DNA from: Govania unica
GTDB taxonomy: Bacteria > Pseudomonadota > Alphaproteobacteria > Sphingomonadales > Govanellaceae
Assembly (NCBI RefSeq): GCF_027920805.1
Contig: NZ_JANWOI010000004.1
Coordinates: 62,001 to 126,000 of the forward strand
Length of the DNA stretch: 64,000 bases
Direction of reading: 5' to 3'
The notes under the pieces are model-generated. The model did no database searches. It was not told where the DNA came from and was given only the letters and a program-made list of their open reading frames with translations. This document shows, in pieces, positions 21,158-29,774 of this stretch. The translations under genes and the position numbers were made by a program. How positions within the stretch are numbered: position 1 is the first letter of the stretch; every line of letters starts with the position of its first letter.

Positions 21158-21481
21158 TTCATATGGGTAAAATCAGTCGTAGGCGTTTGGTGTACGACTG
21201 AGTGATGAGAGGCAGAAGATGACAGTTTCGGGGATGCGATGGCTGATATGAAGCTGTGTGTTCAGCGGTTTTAGTCAGTGCTGTATGTCGCCGGTCTGCG
21301 AGCATCGATGGGGCATTTTTAAATCATTCATCTGATCTTTGTCGAGCCGAGGGAGCTCAGGCCATTCATGGCTTTATACAGCGCTCTGTCCGTCCTTGGG
21401 GCGTCCGATAGGGCGGGGCATGGGGGCCTGTCAGGTTGTCCTGTCCGGGGTCATGATTCGGATGGAATTATGACGGTATCG
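21158..21481. other. Non-coding region downstream of the array
   Basis: 324 bases without a gene I can support. A hairpin with 9-bp arms, TCAGTCGTA (21173-21181) and TACGACTGA (21193-21201), lies just after the array and may help end the pre-crRNA transcript, though no T-run follows. The rest shows no recognisable coding remnant or mobile-element end. Confidence 0.5.
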
Positions 21482-22213
21482 TCACTCTTTCGCGGCATCG
21501 TCGAAAGGAAATGTTCTTAAACAGAATTCTTCGTTCATGGTTATGATGCGGTTCATGACGCGGTTGGCGGCGATGGTGTCCCGTGTCTGCAGCGCCCCTA
21601 GAAGCGCCTCATGGTTCTTCATTTGATTGGCGACATATTCGGTCTGCCCGCGCGGGCTGCTCCAGCGGTAGATGAGAACGACGGGTTGGGGAATCATGGC
21701 GCCAAATCTGAGCCACACCATTTCGATGAGATCGCTGAGATGTGGCGATTGGGCCGCTTTGTAAATTGAAAAATAGAATTTCAGATTGCACAGGATACTC
21801 TCTTCAAGAGCGCTATTGGCGATGGCTTGTACGAGGTCGCGTTGACAGGCGGCGATCTGCTCAAGATCCTGATCGGTGACATGCTTGGTCGCCCGCTCAC
21901 AGGCAATGGGTTCAAGCCTCTGACGAATATCAATGAGTTCGAGAAATTCGGCGCGTGTCGGCTTGGGAATGCTGACACGGCCATTCGGAAGATTGATGAG
22001 CGCACCCGCCAGCACCATACGCTGCACGGCTTCACGCATGGGCATGATGGTGAACTTCAGTTGATCGGCCAAGGCTCGGACGGTGACCTGATCGCCTGGC
22101 GTGAAACGGCCCGCCATCAAGGCAAGTTTGAGCTCGGTGCTGCAATGCTCCTTCAGGGTGTCGCGTTGCGGACCGCCGGTGGCGGGAATGGACAGTGGGG
22201 TTTCATCGGTCAT
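21482..22213 (-). CDS. GntR family transcriptional regulator (FadR/FCD type)
   Basis: A 243-residue cytosolic regulator. The N-terminal winged helix-turn-helix is seen in LMAGRFTPGDQVTVRALADQL and MPMREAVQRMVLAGAL; a helical FCD ligand-binding domain follows, with ELIDIRQRLEPIACERA and a C-terminal region typical of the family. It overlaps the acylase gene upstream by 4 bases (ATGA), so it is co-expressed with it. The expected sites are the TTTGATC palindromes in the 24.6-25.1 kb control region. The ligand is probably a product of the acylase or a compound taken up by the divergent genes; that is inference. Confidence 0.88.
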   Translation of the reverse strand: MTDETPLSIPATGGPQRDTLKEHCSTELKLALMAGRFTPGDQVTVRALADQLKFTIMPMREAVQRMVLAGALINLPNGRVSIPKPTRAEFLELIDIRQRLEPIACERATKHVTDQDLEQIAACQRDLVQAIANSALEESILCNLKFYFSIYKAAQSPHLSDLIEMVWLRFGAMIPQPVVLIYRWSSPRGQTEYVANQMKNHEALLGALQTRDTIAANRVMNRIITMNEEFCLRTFPFDDAAKE

Positions 22214-24624
22214 GGCTTAGGGTGTCCGGGCGTGAATTTGATGAGCGTTTGCGTGGAACGTGCGACGGCGGCGCGCGAATAGAGCAGGGGAACATATTGG
22301 CCGTTCAGCCACAGCGGAAAGAGATCCCGGTAATGGGGATCGAACGGATTCCCTGACTGGCCCGGGGTGTTGATGGTGACGCTGTTGTCCCACTCTCCAA
22401 CGTCCAGCACCATGCGGAAAGATGCGCCGTGCACTTGACGGAAGTCGGAGATGTCATAGGGGCTCAGATTGACCGTAGTGGTGCCGCCGGATTTCTGCAT
22501 CGGGCCGACATTGAGTTGTGCGCGGAGGGCACTGTCGGCGGTCGGTGACAAGACATGGTCGAATTGGGCGTGATGCAGTTGCCCCCAGCGCCATGTGGCG
22601 TGATCGGGCCCGAGTCTGGTTTGGAGATCTGTCATGGCTTCCTTGAGCGTTGACAGCAGCAGGGCATCGCGGGCGCGCGCCGGATCACGGCCGAGCGCCC
22701 GGTCCGGTTTTTCGAGATAGGAGACCACGGCATCGATGGCGCCTGATTTGATGATCGGTTCTACGGCGGGACTGACTTTGGCGACGGTTGCCTTGCCCAG
22801 ATAGCCTATGGACCAGACTTCAAACAGGGCAGCGGCGGCGCTGTCGCGCTCGATATGGAGATTCCAGGATTTAAGGAGCGCAAGGCCGTTATGGATGACC
22901 GGGTCGTCCGAGATCAGGGGCGCAAGAAGTTTGGTCAGTCGCCGCGCCATGACGCTGTAATCATCCATCTGAAGGGCCATGGAATCGGCCAGCGATGTTT
23001 TGGCGGCACTGCCGAGTACGTCTTTCAGGCGGGTGGCGCGTGAGGCTTCGGCCCATTCAAAACCGGGCTTCATGTCGCGCAGGGGATAATCTGCCGGCAG
23101 GTTCATTTCATTGGCCGAGGCAAACCATCCGGCGCGGGGGTTGTAGCTTTGCGGCAGACGGTCAGCCGGGGCGAGACCGTTCCATTCATAGCGTCCGTCG
23201 CCGGGCACTGGCAGGAGGCCGTCCCAATTGGGGCGCAACGGCGCGCCTGCCGCCACGACCCAGCCGATGTTGCCGTTCTTGTCGGCATAGAGCAAATTTT
23301 CCGACGGCGTACGCCACTCGGCCACGGCAGCCTTGAAGGCGTCCCAGTCATGGGCCGTCATATAGCGCGAGGAGGCGAAATAGGCGGCCGCGCCGGGTTC
23401 GCTCCACAGTCCGCGGAGCGCGAACAGGCGCGCGCCCGCCGGGTCCTGATACAGCACAGGGCCGTGACGGGTGAAGCGCAGCTCGACGATCGCATCGGGT
23501 TGACCCTTGACGGGAATGGGCTCCTTGATGATCGTTACGTCTTCCCACTGTCCCTGATAGCGGTATTGTCCGGCATTGGCGGGGTTCAGATCATAGACAT
23601 AGAGATCTTCCTGATCGATGGCGGAAATCGTCAGGCCGAAGGCGATGGTATCGTTATGGCCAATGGAGACGCCGGGCAGGAAAGGCTCGCCCGCGCCGAT
23701 CACGGAAAACCCGGGGGCGTTCATATGGACGATATAGCGCAAAGACGGCACGGTGACGGCGCGATGCGGATCACTTGCGAGGATCGGGCGGCCGGTTGTG
23801 GTCCGTTCGGGGCCGATGATCCAGGCGTTTGATCCGGCGGCGGTGATGGGTTCTTCGGCGAAGGGCTCGTCATCAAGCGCAGTTTTGGTCGAAGGTTTGC
23901 CCAAGGTCACGCCATCGGTGCCGAGGCGATAATCGGTCAGGACCTCTTTCGGGATCTGACAGGGATCGAGCCCGGCTGGGATTTTTGTTGTCCAGTCCGG
24001 TTCGAGTTTCCGGCGCAGTCTGTCGGCTTGAAGTCCGGCTTTGCAGGCCACATGGGCGCGGGCGACTTCAGACGTCAGATTGCGGGTGAGACCGTGGCTG
24101 CGAATGCGCAGAATGTCTTCCGGAGACCAGAGGTCGGGCATGCTGCTGGCGGTGGTGAATTCCACCGGCAGGGGCCGCGCGCCGTTACGGATCTCTCCGA
24201 CAAAGGCATTGACCCCGGCGACGAAGGCCTCGGTCTGGGATTTGGCATCGGGGCCATAGGCGGCCCATTCGCGAGCCATGTCGCCGCGATAGAGGAACAG
24301 GCGTGCGGCCCGATCCTGGGCGATATAGTCCGGGCCGAAATCCCGGGACAGCAGGCCAAGACCACGCTTGCGCCACAAGTCGATCTGCCACAAGCGGTCG
24401 CGGGCGGCATTATAGCCCTGCAGGAAAAACGCGTCATGGACGGTGCCGGCATAGATATGGGCGATGCCCCAATAATCGATCAGAATTTCGGCGGGCTGCT
24501 CAAGCCCTTGGGTGCTGCGCTCGACGACCCGCGCCGATCCCGGAATATCAGTTGCCTCCGCCTGGCCCCATACAATTGTCGCGAGAAACACTATGCCGCG
24601 CCCCATGTTCCCGTATCCTGTCAT
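22210..24624 (-). CDS. Penicillin acylase family Ntn hydrolase, exported
   Basis: Members cleave amide bonds between an acyl chain and an amine: penicillins, acyl-homoserine lactones, or N-acyl amino acids. The 804 residues have a hydrophobic N-terminal segment (IVFLATIVWGQAEA) that looks like a signal peptide, then an alpha subunit with GIAHIYAGTVHDAFFLQGYNAARDRLWQIDLWRKRGLG. Autocleavage should fall before Ser265 in AAGSNAWIIG, giving the N-terminal serine nucleophile; SDPHRAVTVPS and the downstream beta subunit follow. The substrate cannot be read from the sequence. Neighbours are the GntR gene (4-base overlap) and a divergent TonB receptor operon, suggesting scavenging of an amide compound. 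Confidence 0.9.
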   Translation of the reverse strand: MTGYGNMGRGIVFLATIVWGQAEATDIPGSARVVERSTQGLEQPAEILIDYWGIAHIYAGTVHDAFFLQGYNAARDRLWQIDLWRKRGLGLLSRDFGPDYIAQDRAARLFLYRGDMAREWAAYGPDAKSQTEAFVAGVNAFVGEIRNGARPLPVEFTTASSMPDLWSPEDILRIRSHGLTRNLTSEVARAHVACKAGLQADRLRRKLEPDWTTKIPAGLDPCQIPKEVLTDYRLGTDGVTLGKPSTKTALDDEPFAEEPITAAGSNAWIIGPERTTTGRPILASDPHRAVTVPSLRYIVHMNAPGFSVIGAGEPFLPGVSIGHNDTIAFGLTISAIDQEDLYVYDLNPANAGQYRYQGQWEDVTIIKEPIPVKGQPDAIVELRFTRHGPVLYQDPAGARLFALRGLWSEPGAAAYFASSRYMTAHDWDAFKAAVAEWRTPSENLLYADKNGNIGWVVAAGAPLRPNWDGLLPVPGDGRYEWNGLAPADRLPQSYNPRAGWFASANEMNLPADYPLRDMKPGFEWAEASRATRLKDVLGSAAKTSLADSMALQMDDYSVMARRLTKLLAPLISDDPVIHNGLALLKSWNLHIERDSAAAALFEVWSIGYLGKATVAKVSPAVEPIIKSGAIDAVVSYLEKPDRALGRDPARARDALLLSTLKEAMTDLQTRLGPDHATWRWGQLHHAQFDHVLSPTADSALRAQLNVGPMQKSGGTTTVNLSPYDISDFRQVHGASFRMVLDVGEWDNSVTINTPGQSGNPFDPHYRDLFPLWLNGQYVPLLYSRAAVARSTQTLIKFTPGHPKP

Positions 24625-25096
24625 GTCAGTCCCTTTTCCCAGAACCTTGTTTTCCGGCGGTTTATTTGAGCAGTTTAGTCAAACGCTGCAGGGGGGTGAA
24701 GAGATCAAATAATTTGATCAAAGTCAATTAATCTCACCATAAACGGGCATGTCTGGCATATATGAAGCCTTCTTCATGGGGTGGAGTTTGCGGCCAGAAA
24801 ATAGGTAATATACTGAATATATTTATATATTTTGAATATCTCTGGGCCCTTCTCAGGAGCGAATTTTGGGCATATTTATTTTGATCTTTTATTTTGATCA
24901 AAATACTTGCGGCCCGATTTATTCTATTCCATAGTGTGATCGCGCTAAGAGGCGAATAGGGCGTCTCTCAGTGCCAGCATGATAGATCCTTGGCGGGAAA
25001 CAATGGATGCAACAGTCCGTTGCGTGGGGTGATCTCGTGCGGTCTGCCAAGACGGGGGAAACACTCCGTCATATCTCAACCCATGGGGGGACTTAG
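24625..25096. promoter_or_regulatory. Divergent control region between acylase and TonB receptor operons
   Basis: 472 bases, AT-rich, without a gene. It holds a perfect 17-base palindrome GATCAAATAATTTGATC (24703-24719), and further along TTTTGATC at 24879-24886 and the palindrome TTTTGATCAAAA at 24892-24903. These share the TTTGATC half-site and flank both transcription directions, as expected for a dimeric GntR-type regulator. Promoter boxes were not fixed. Confidence 0.65.
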
Positions 25097-27235
25097 ATGA
25101 CTAAGATGTTGTGGATGTCAGGCATTGCCTCGGCGGCGCTTATGGCGACGTTCGGCGCGGCCGCTGCTGCTGAGACGAAATCCGATCTGGCGCTTGAAGA
25201 AATTATCGTCACCGCCACCAAAGCCGGGGCAACGCGGCTGCAGGACACGCCGCTCGCGGTGACGGCCTTGACGGGTGATCTGATCGCGAAGGCAGGATTG
25301 AATAATGTCAAGGATCTGATGTCTTTGACACCCAATCTGGTCATTGCGCAGAACGGCTCCTTTTCGCAGGTTTATATTCGCGGCATTGGCTCCAACAATG
25401 TCTTTGCGGGCTCCGATCCGAGCTCGACCCTGCATGTGGACGGCGTTTATATGGCGCGCCCGATTTCCTACCTGAATAATTTTCTCGATGTCGAACGGGT
25501 CGAAGTTCTGCGTGGGCCGCAGGGTACGCTTTATGGGCGCAACTCGGTCGGTGGCACGATCAATGTCATCAGTCGGTTACCGGATGATGAGTTCAGGGCC
25601 AAGCTGCAGTTCACTGGTGGCAATTACGATCTGATGCGGGCTGAAGGCTATATCAGCGGGCCGTTGATCGAGGGCAAGCTCGCGGGTAGTGTGTCGCTGT
25701 TGCGCAGCAAGCGTAACGGCTATCTGAAGAATATCGTGGACACCGGCAATGACGTCGACAACGAAAACGTCTGGGCCGGGCGCGTGCAGCTTCGCTTCAC
25801 GCCGAACGAGCGTCTCGAATTCCGGCTGCGCGCCGATAATCTCCAGACAGATGATGCCGGTGGCGCTTATGTAAAACTGTTGCAGCTGTCGCCGACCGAG
25901 CCGATCGTCAACACGATTTATGGCGATTACGGGAAGGTGGCCTTGAATCTGAAGGGCCGCTCGCAACGCCGGACGCGGGGTCTCTCGGGCGAACTGCTCT
26001 ATGATGTGACCGACAACATGAAGCTTTCGTCCTTGACCGCCTATCGGGAAAGCCGGTTGATCAGTTCGTCGGACAGCGATGCGACAGCGGCCAATGTCCG
26101 GCGCACGGACCAGCTTGAGGATCAATGGCAGTTCTCACAGGAATTCAATCTGACCGGGGCGATCGATGATCTGAGCTATGTGCTCGGTCTTTATTATTTC
26201 CGCGAGCATATTCTTGCCAATTCATCGGTCAATGCTTTCGCGACCAATACGGCGACCACGCCCAACCCAACGGTCAATACCAATGCCTGGGCCGGATATG
26301 GTCAGGGCACCTATCATGTGACCGACCAGATAGCGGTGACCGCCGGGATGCGTTACACGCGCGAAACCAAGGATTTCGATCAGAACTACAGCCAGCGGTC
26401 CCTGATCACCGGATTGCCCTTGGCCGGATATCCGCGACTTTATTCCTTGTCCAATACCTATGATGCCTGGACACCGAAACTGGGTCTTGAATTCCGTCCT
26501 GTGGACGATGTGCTGGTTTATGCGTCGATCTCACGCGGGTTCAAATCGGGCGGCTTCAATTTTTCAAGCGCCAATCCCCTGCAGGGATTTGATCCCGAAA
26601 AGCTGTGGAGCTATGAACTTGGTTTCAAAACCGATCTTCTCGAACGCCGCTTGCGCCTGAACGGCGCGGCCTTCCATTATAAATATACCGATCTTCAGGT
26701 GCAGTCGTTCCTCACGCCGGGTGTGGTCGATATCACCAATGCCTCGGATGCGAAGATCGACGGCGTTGAGCTGGAACTTGTCACGGCGCCGGTCGAAGGG
26801 CTTCAGATCGGCGGGCATCTTGCCTATCTCGATGCTGTTTATAAAAATTATCCGAATGCCTTGAAGGCGGGGAATATTCCTTTTGATGCATCCGGCAATA
26901 TTTTGAACTTTGCTCCGAAATGGTCCTATTCGATCTATGCGCAGTATGATCAGGATTTGAACGGCAAGGGATCGTTGTTCGCCCGCGCGGAGTATGGCTG
27001 GAAGGACCGGCAATTTTTTACCGCGGAAAACAGAGCGCTTGAATCCCAGGGCTCGGTTGGTTTGGTCAATGCAAGCCTTGGCTACACCTCTCCGAATGAG
27101 CGCTGGCAGGTTCTGGCCTTTGGGCGCAACCTCACCAATAAGGCTTATCTCACGGGAACGGCCAATCTCGGTCTGATCAGCGGGCGCGTCGGTGAGCCGC
27201 GGACCTATGGGCTGCGCTTGACGGTCGATTATTAA
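25097..27235 (+). CDS. TonB-dependent outer-membrane receptor
   Basis: Active importer in the outer membrane, driven by TonB-ExbBD. It has 712 residues: a signal peptide (to about AAAAAE), a plug domain with ALEEIIVTATKAGATRLQDTPLAVTAL, VYIRGIGSNNVFAGSDPSSTLHVDGVYMARP and VEVLRGPQGTLYGRNSVGGTINVISRLP, then a 22-strand-type barrel ending in YGLRLTVDY. The class is that often found in sphingomonad and caulobacter catabolic loci, so the substrate need not be iron. The start ATG follows GGGGGGACTTAG. First gene of a four-gene operon with the hydrolase, MFS and DctA genes. Confidence 0.93.
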   Translation: MTKMLWMSGIASAALMATFGAAAAAETKSDLALEEIIVTATKAGATRLQDTPLAVTALTGDLIAKAGLNNVKDLMSLTPNLVIAQNGSFSQVYIRGIGSNNVFAGSDPSSTLHVDGVYMARPISYLNNFLDVERVEVLRGPQGTLYGRNSVGGTINVISRLPDDEFRAKLQFTGGNYDLMRAEGYISGPLIEGKLAGSVSLLRSKRNGYLKNIVDTGNDVDNENVWAGRVQLRFTPNERLEFRLRADNLQTDDAGGAYVKLLQLSPTEPIVNTIYGDYGKVALNLKGRSQRRTRGLSGELLYDVTDNMKLSSLTAYRESRLISSSDSDATAANVRRTDQLEDQWQFSQEFNLTGAIDDLSYVLGLYYFREHILANSSVNAFATNTATTPNPTVNTNAWAGYGQGTYHVTDQIAVTAGMRYTRETKDFDQNYSQRSLITGLPLAGYPRLYSLSNTYDAWTPKLGLEFRPVDDVLVYASISRGFKSGGFNFSSANPLQGFDPEKLWSYELGFKTDLLERRLRLNGAAFHYKYTDLQVQSFLTPGVVDITNASDAKIDGVELELVTAPVEGLQIGGHLAYLDAVYKNYPNALKAGNIPFDASGNILNFAPKWSYSIYAQYDQDLNGKGSLFARAEYGWKDRQFFTAENRALESQGSVGLVNASLGYTSPNERWQVLAFGRNLTNKAYLTGTANLGLISGRVGEPRTYGLRLTVDY

Positions 27236-27263
27236 ATTTCGTTCGCTTTGAAAGCAGCATGAT

Positions 27264-28406
27264 ATGACGATGATTGAGGTCTGCCTTCAGGGAACATGCG
27301 ATCCGCGGTTCTCGCATGTGAAGGACGCTTTTGCGGAAAATTTCCGTGACCGCGGTGAAGTTGGTGCGGCCGTTGCTGTCTATAAGGATGGACAAAAGAT
27401 TGTCGATCTTTGGGGCGGCGTTGCCAACCCGGACACGGGCCAACTCTGGACAGAAGACAGCATCGTCTGCATGATGTCGGTTGGAAAATCGATGGCCGCG
27501 CTCTGCCTGCTGATGCTGGTGGATCGCGGCCATCTCGATCTCGACAAGACGGTGGCGCGATATTGGCCGGAATTTGGTCAGGCCGGCAAGGAAGCCATTA
27601 CGGTTCGCACCCTTATGCAGGGCAAAGCCGGATTGCTTTATGCCGACCAGGCGCCGGACAATTCGCTTTACGACTGGCCGGCCATCATTCGCGCGCTTGA
27701 AATCCAGGCTCCCGAATGGGAACCTGGAACAAAGGGCGGCTATCACTCCATGACCTGCGGGTTTCTTCTTGGGGAGCTGGTGCGACGGATTGATGGTCGC
27801 AGCATAGATCTTTTCTTTGATCAGGAGGTTGCCGCGTCGCTTGGTATTGATTACCGGTTCGGGTTGAAGGGCGCGGATTACAGAAGGGTCGCACCGCTTA
27901 TTGCCAATCCGAACAGTCAGACATTGCAGCAGGCCAGCAGTGAGACAACCAAGCTCGGCCGGGCCTGGCGGGTCAAACCGGCCGAACCCGAATTTCACTA
28001 TAACAGTGATATTTTCCGCCGCGCCGTCATGCCATCGGGCAACGGTCATGGCAATGCCCGGGCCATCGCGCGCGTTTTCGCCTTGTTGGCTAGTGGTGGC
28101 ACCCTTGACGGCATCTCCCTGCTGTCGGCGGATTTGATCACGCAGGCCCGCACGCAAAGCTGGAGCGGAATCTGTGAAATGACTGATCGGCAGTTGACCT
28201 ATGGCTGCGGGTTTTTTCTTAATTCCGCGCCCATGGCGTCGTTCGGGCCTAATCCGGCAAGCTTTGGTCATCCGGGTGCGGGCGGGGCGGTTGGTTTCGC
28301 CGATCCGGAAGCGGGCATTGCTTTCAGCTACAGCCCGAATTTCATGTGCGGCGGCGCAAGCCTTGGTGATCGGTGCGAGGCTCTCGTTCAGGCAGTATAC
28401 AGGTGA
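27264..28406 (+). CDS. Serine hydrolase of the beta-lactamase/EstB fold
   Basis: A 380-residue serine hydrolase of the class C beta-lactamase and penicillin-binding-protein fold, which includes esterases such as EstB and peptidases. The catalytic Ser72-Val-Gly-Lys75 is in MMSVGKSMAAL, the Tyr160-His-Ser162 motif in GGYHSMTCGFLLGELVRR, and a HPGAGG motif lies near residue 334 in place of KTG. No clear signal peptide, so it is probably cytosolic. It sits 28 bases after the TonB receptor and 5 before the MFS gene. True beta-lactamase activity is unlikely without a signal peptide; ester or amide cleavage of the imported compound is more likely. Confidence 0.9.
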   Translation: MTMIEVCLQGTCDPRFSHVKDAFAENFRDRGEVGAAVAVYKDGQKIVDLWGGVANPDTGQLWTEDSIVCMMSVGKSMAALCLLMLVDRGHLDLDKTVARYWPEFGQAGKEAITVRTLMQGKAGLLYADQAPDNSLYDWPAIIRALEIQAPEWEPGTKGGYHSMTCGFLLGELVRRIDGRSIDLFFDQEVAASLGIDYRFGLKGADYRRVAPLIANPNSQTLQQASSETTKLGRAWRVKPAEPEFHYNSDIFRRAVMPSGNGHGNARAIARVFALLASGGTLDGISLLSADLITQARTQSWSGICEMTDRQLTYGCGFFLNSAPMASFGPNPASFGHPGAGGAVGFADPEAGIAFSYSPNFMCGGASLGDRCEALVQAVYR

Positions 28407-28411
28407 TTGGC

Positions 28412-29713
28412 ATGGTCAAGACGTCTTTGCCCGCGACGCGTTTTTATGGATGGTACGTCGTGGGCCTGTTGGCGCTGGCGCATCTGGTGTCGTTTATCGA
28501 TCGCTTTCTGATGAGCCTGGTTCTGGTGCCACTGAAACAGGATTTCAATCTCACCGACACCGAGCTTGGGTTACTGCATGGCACGGGTTTTGCCATTCTT
28601 TATGCGGTAGCCGCCATTCCCCTGGGGCATCTCGCCGATATCAGCCACCGCCGCAATCTCATTGTCGGTGGTCTGTTGGTCTGGAGCGCGGCCACGGCGG
28701 CTTGCGGACTTTCGGGCGATTTTCCGACCTTATTCGCCGCGCGGATCGGGGTCGGTCTTGGCGAAGCAGCGCTCGTGCCTGCGGCGATGTTGCTGATTAC
28801 GGCCTATATTCATCGCGATCATCTGGCGCGGGCGGTGTCCGTTTTTACCTCGGGCGCTGTTCTCGGGCATGGCGTGGCGCTCATCGGCGGGGGCGCGGTG
28901 CTTGCCTGGCTGGTGTCGCAGAATGGTCTCACGCTGCCCTATTTTGGCGTCTTGCGTCCCTGGCAGGGCCTGTTTGTTTTGGCGGCGATCCCGGGCCTCG
29001 TTCTGGCCGTGGTGATGTTCACGATCAGGGAACCCATGCGGGCAAGCCGGACGAAGCCGCGGATCGGCGCGGCGCTTGATTATGCAGGCGGTCATCGCAT
29101 GGCTTATGGCACGCATTTTCTGGCTGCGGCCTGTGTTATTGCTCTGGTTCAGTCATTTGCCGCCTGGGCCCCTACGTTTTACGTCCGTTTTTTCGACATG
29201 ACGGTGGCGCAAAGTGGCTGGACCGTGGGGCTCCTGGTTCTGATCACCGGCGTGAGCGGGAATCTGTCGGGCGGCTTTCTGACCGACCGCCTGCATAAGA
29301 TGGGGCTTGGCGCGGCGCCGGGCGTAGTGATCATGGGCATGGTGCTGCTGGCTGTACCCTGCGCCATTTTATTCTGCACGACGCGGGTTCTCAGTCTTTC
29401 GCTTGTGGCGTATGGCGCGCTCAATTTTTGTTTGTCGGCGGCGTCTCCTGCGGGGCTGGCCGGGGTGCAAATGCTGACGCCAAGTCATTTGCGCGGGGTG
29501 ATCAGCGCGGCTTTCCTGTGCATTATCACTTTCTTTGCCGTGGGCCTCGGGCCGCTTATGATCGGCGTGGTGACGGACCGGGTTTTTGGTGATGAGCAGG
29601 CGTTGTATCTCTCTCTCTTGAGTGTCAGTATCGTTTTGTCGATCATCGGCGTGGGGGCAGCGGGGCTTGGTCGGCGCTCGACATCAAGGGCCTATGCGCT
29701 GGTCACCGACTAA
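28412..29713 (+). CDS. MFS transporter
   Basis: Inner-membrane secondary transporter with about 12 predicted membrane segments in 433 residues. The N-terminus FYGWYVVGLLALAHLVSFIDRFLMSLVLVPLKQDF and the motif A-like GHLADISHRRNLIVGG between helices 2 and 3 identify the major facilitator superfamily, of the type that includes organic acid and Spinster-like carriers. I prefer ATG 28412, just after the stop of the hydrolase gene with AGGTG in front, over an upstream GTG at 28373. Substrate unknown; likely the small molecule handled by this operon. Confidence 0.9.
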   Translation: MVKTSLPATRFYGWYVVGLLALAHLVSFIDRFLMSLVLVPLKQDFNLTDTELGLLHGTGFAILYAVAAIPLGHLADISHRRNLIVGGLLVWSAATAACGLSGDFPTLFAARIGVGLGEAALVPAAMLLITAYIHRDHLARAVSVFTSGAVLGHGVALIGGGAVLAWLVSQNGLTLPYFGVLRPWQGLFVLAAIPGLVLAVVMFTIREPMRASRTKPRIGAALDYAGGHRMAYGTHFLAAACVIALVQSFAAWAPTFYVRFFDMTVAQSGWTVGLLVLITGVSGNLSGGFLTDRLHKMGLGAAPGVVIMGMVLLAVPCAILFCTTRVLSLSLVAYGALNFCLSAASPAGLAGVQMLTPSHLRGVISAAFLCIITFFAVGLGPLMIGVVTDRVFGDEQALYLSLLSVSIVLSIIGVGAAGLGRRSTSRAYALVTD

Positions 29714-29774
29714 CAGCCCAGACTGCGAGCTATGCTTGTTGGGGCGGGTGTAATGTTTCAGGGGCGATAAACGC

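Noticed and set aside
11604-21170. Dozens of ORFs of 60-250 codons on both strands, translating to repeats such as SPPARRRGLK, VASRAEAWIET, FQSTPPRGRR and VSIHASAREAT
   Set aside because: They are translations of the CRISPR repeat. The 32-base repeat plus 34-base spacer makes 66 bases, a multiple of 3, so frames stay open by chance. No gene is present in the array.
27264-28406. Reading the serine hydrolase as a true class C beta-lactamase (resistance gene)
   Set aside because: No signal peptide, HxG in place of the KTG motif, and an uptake operon context point to an esterase or peptidase of the same fold.
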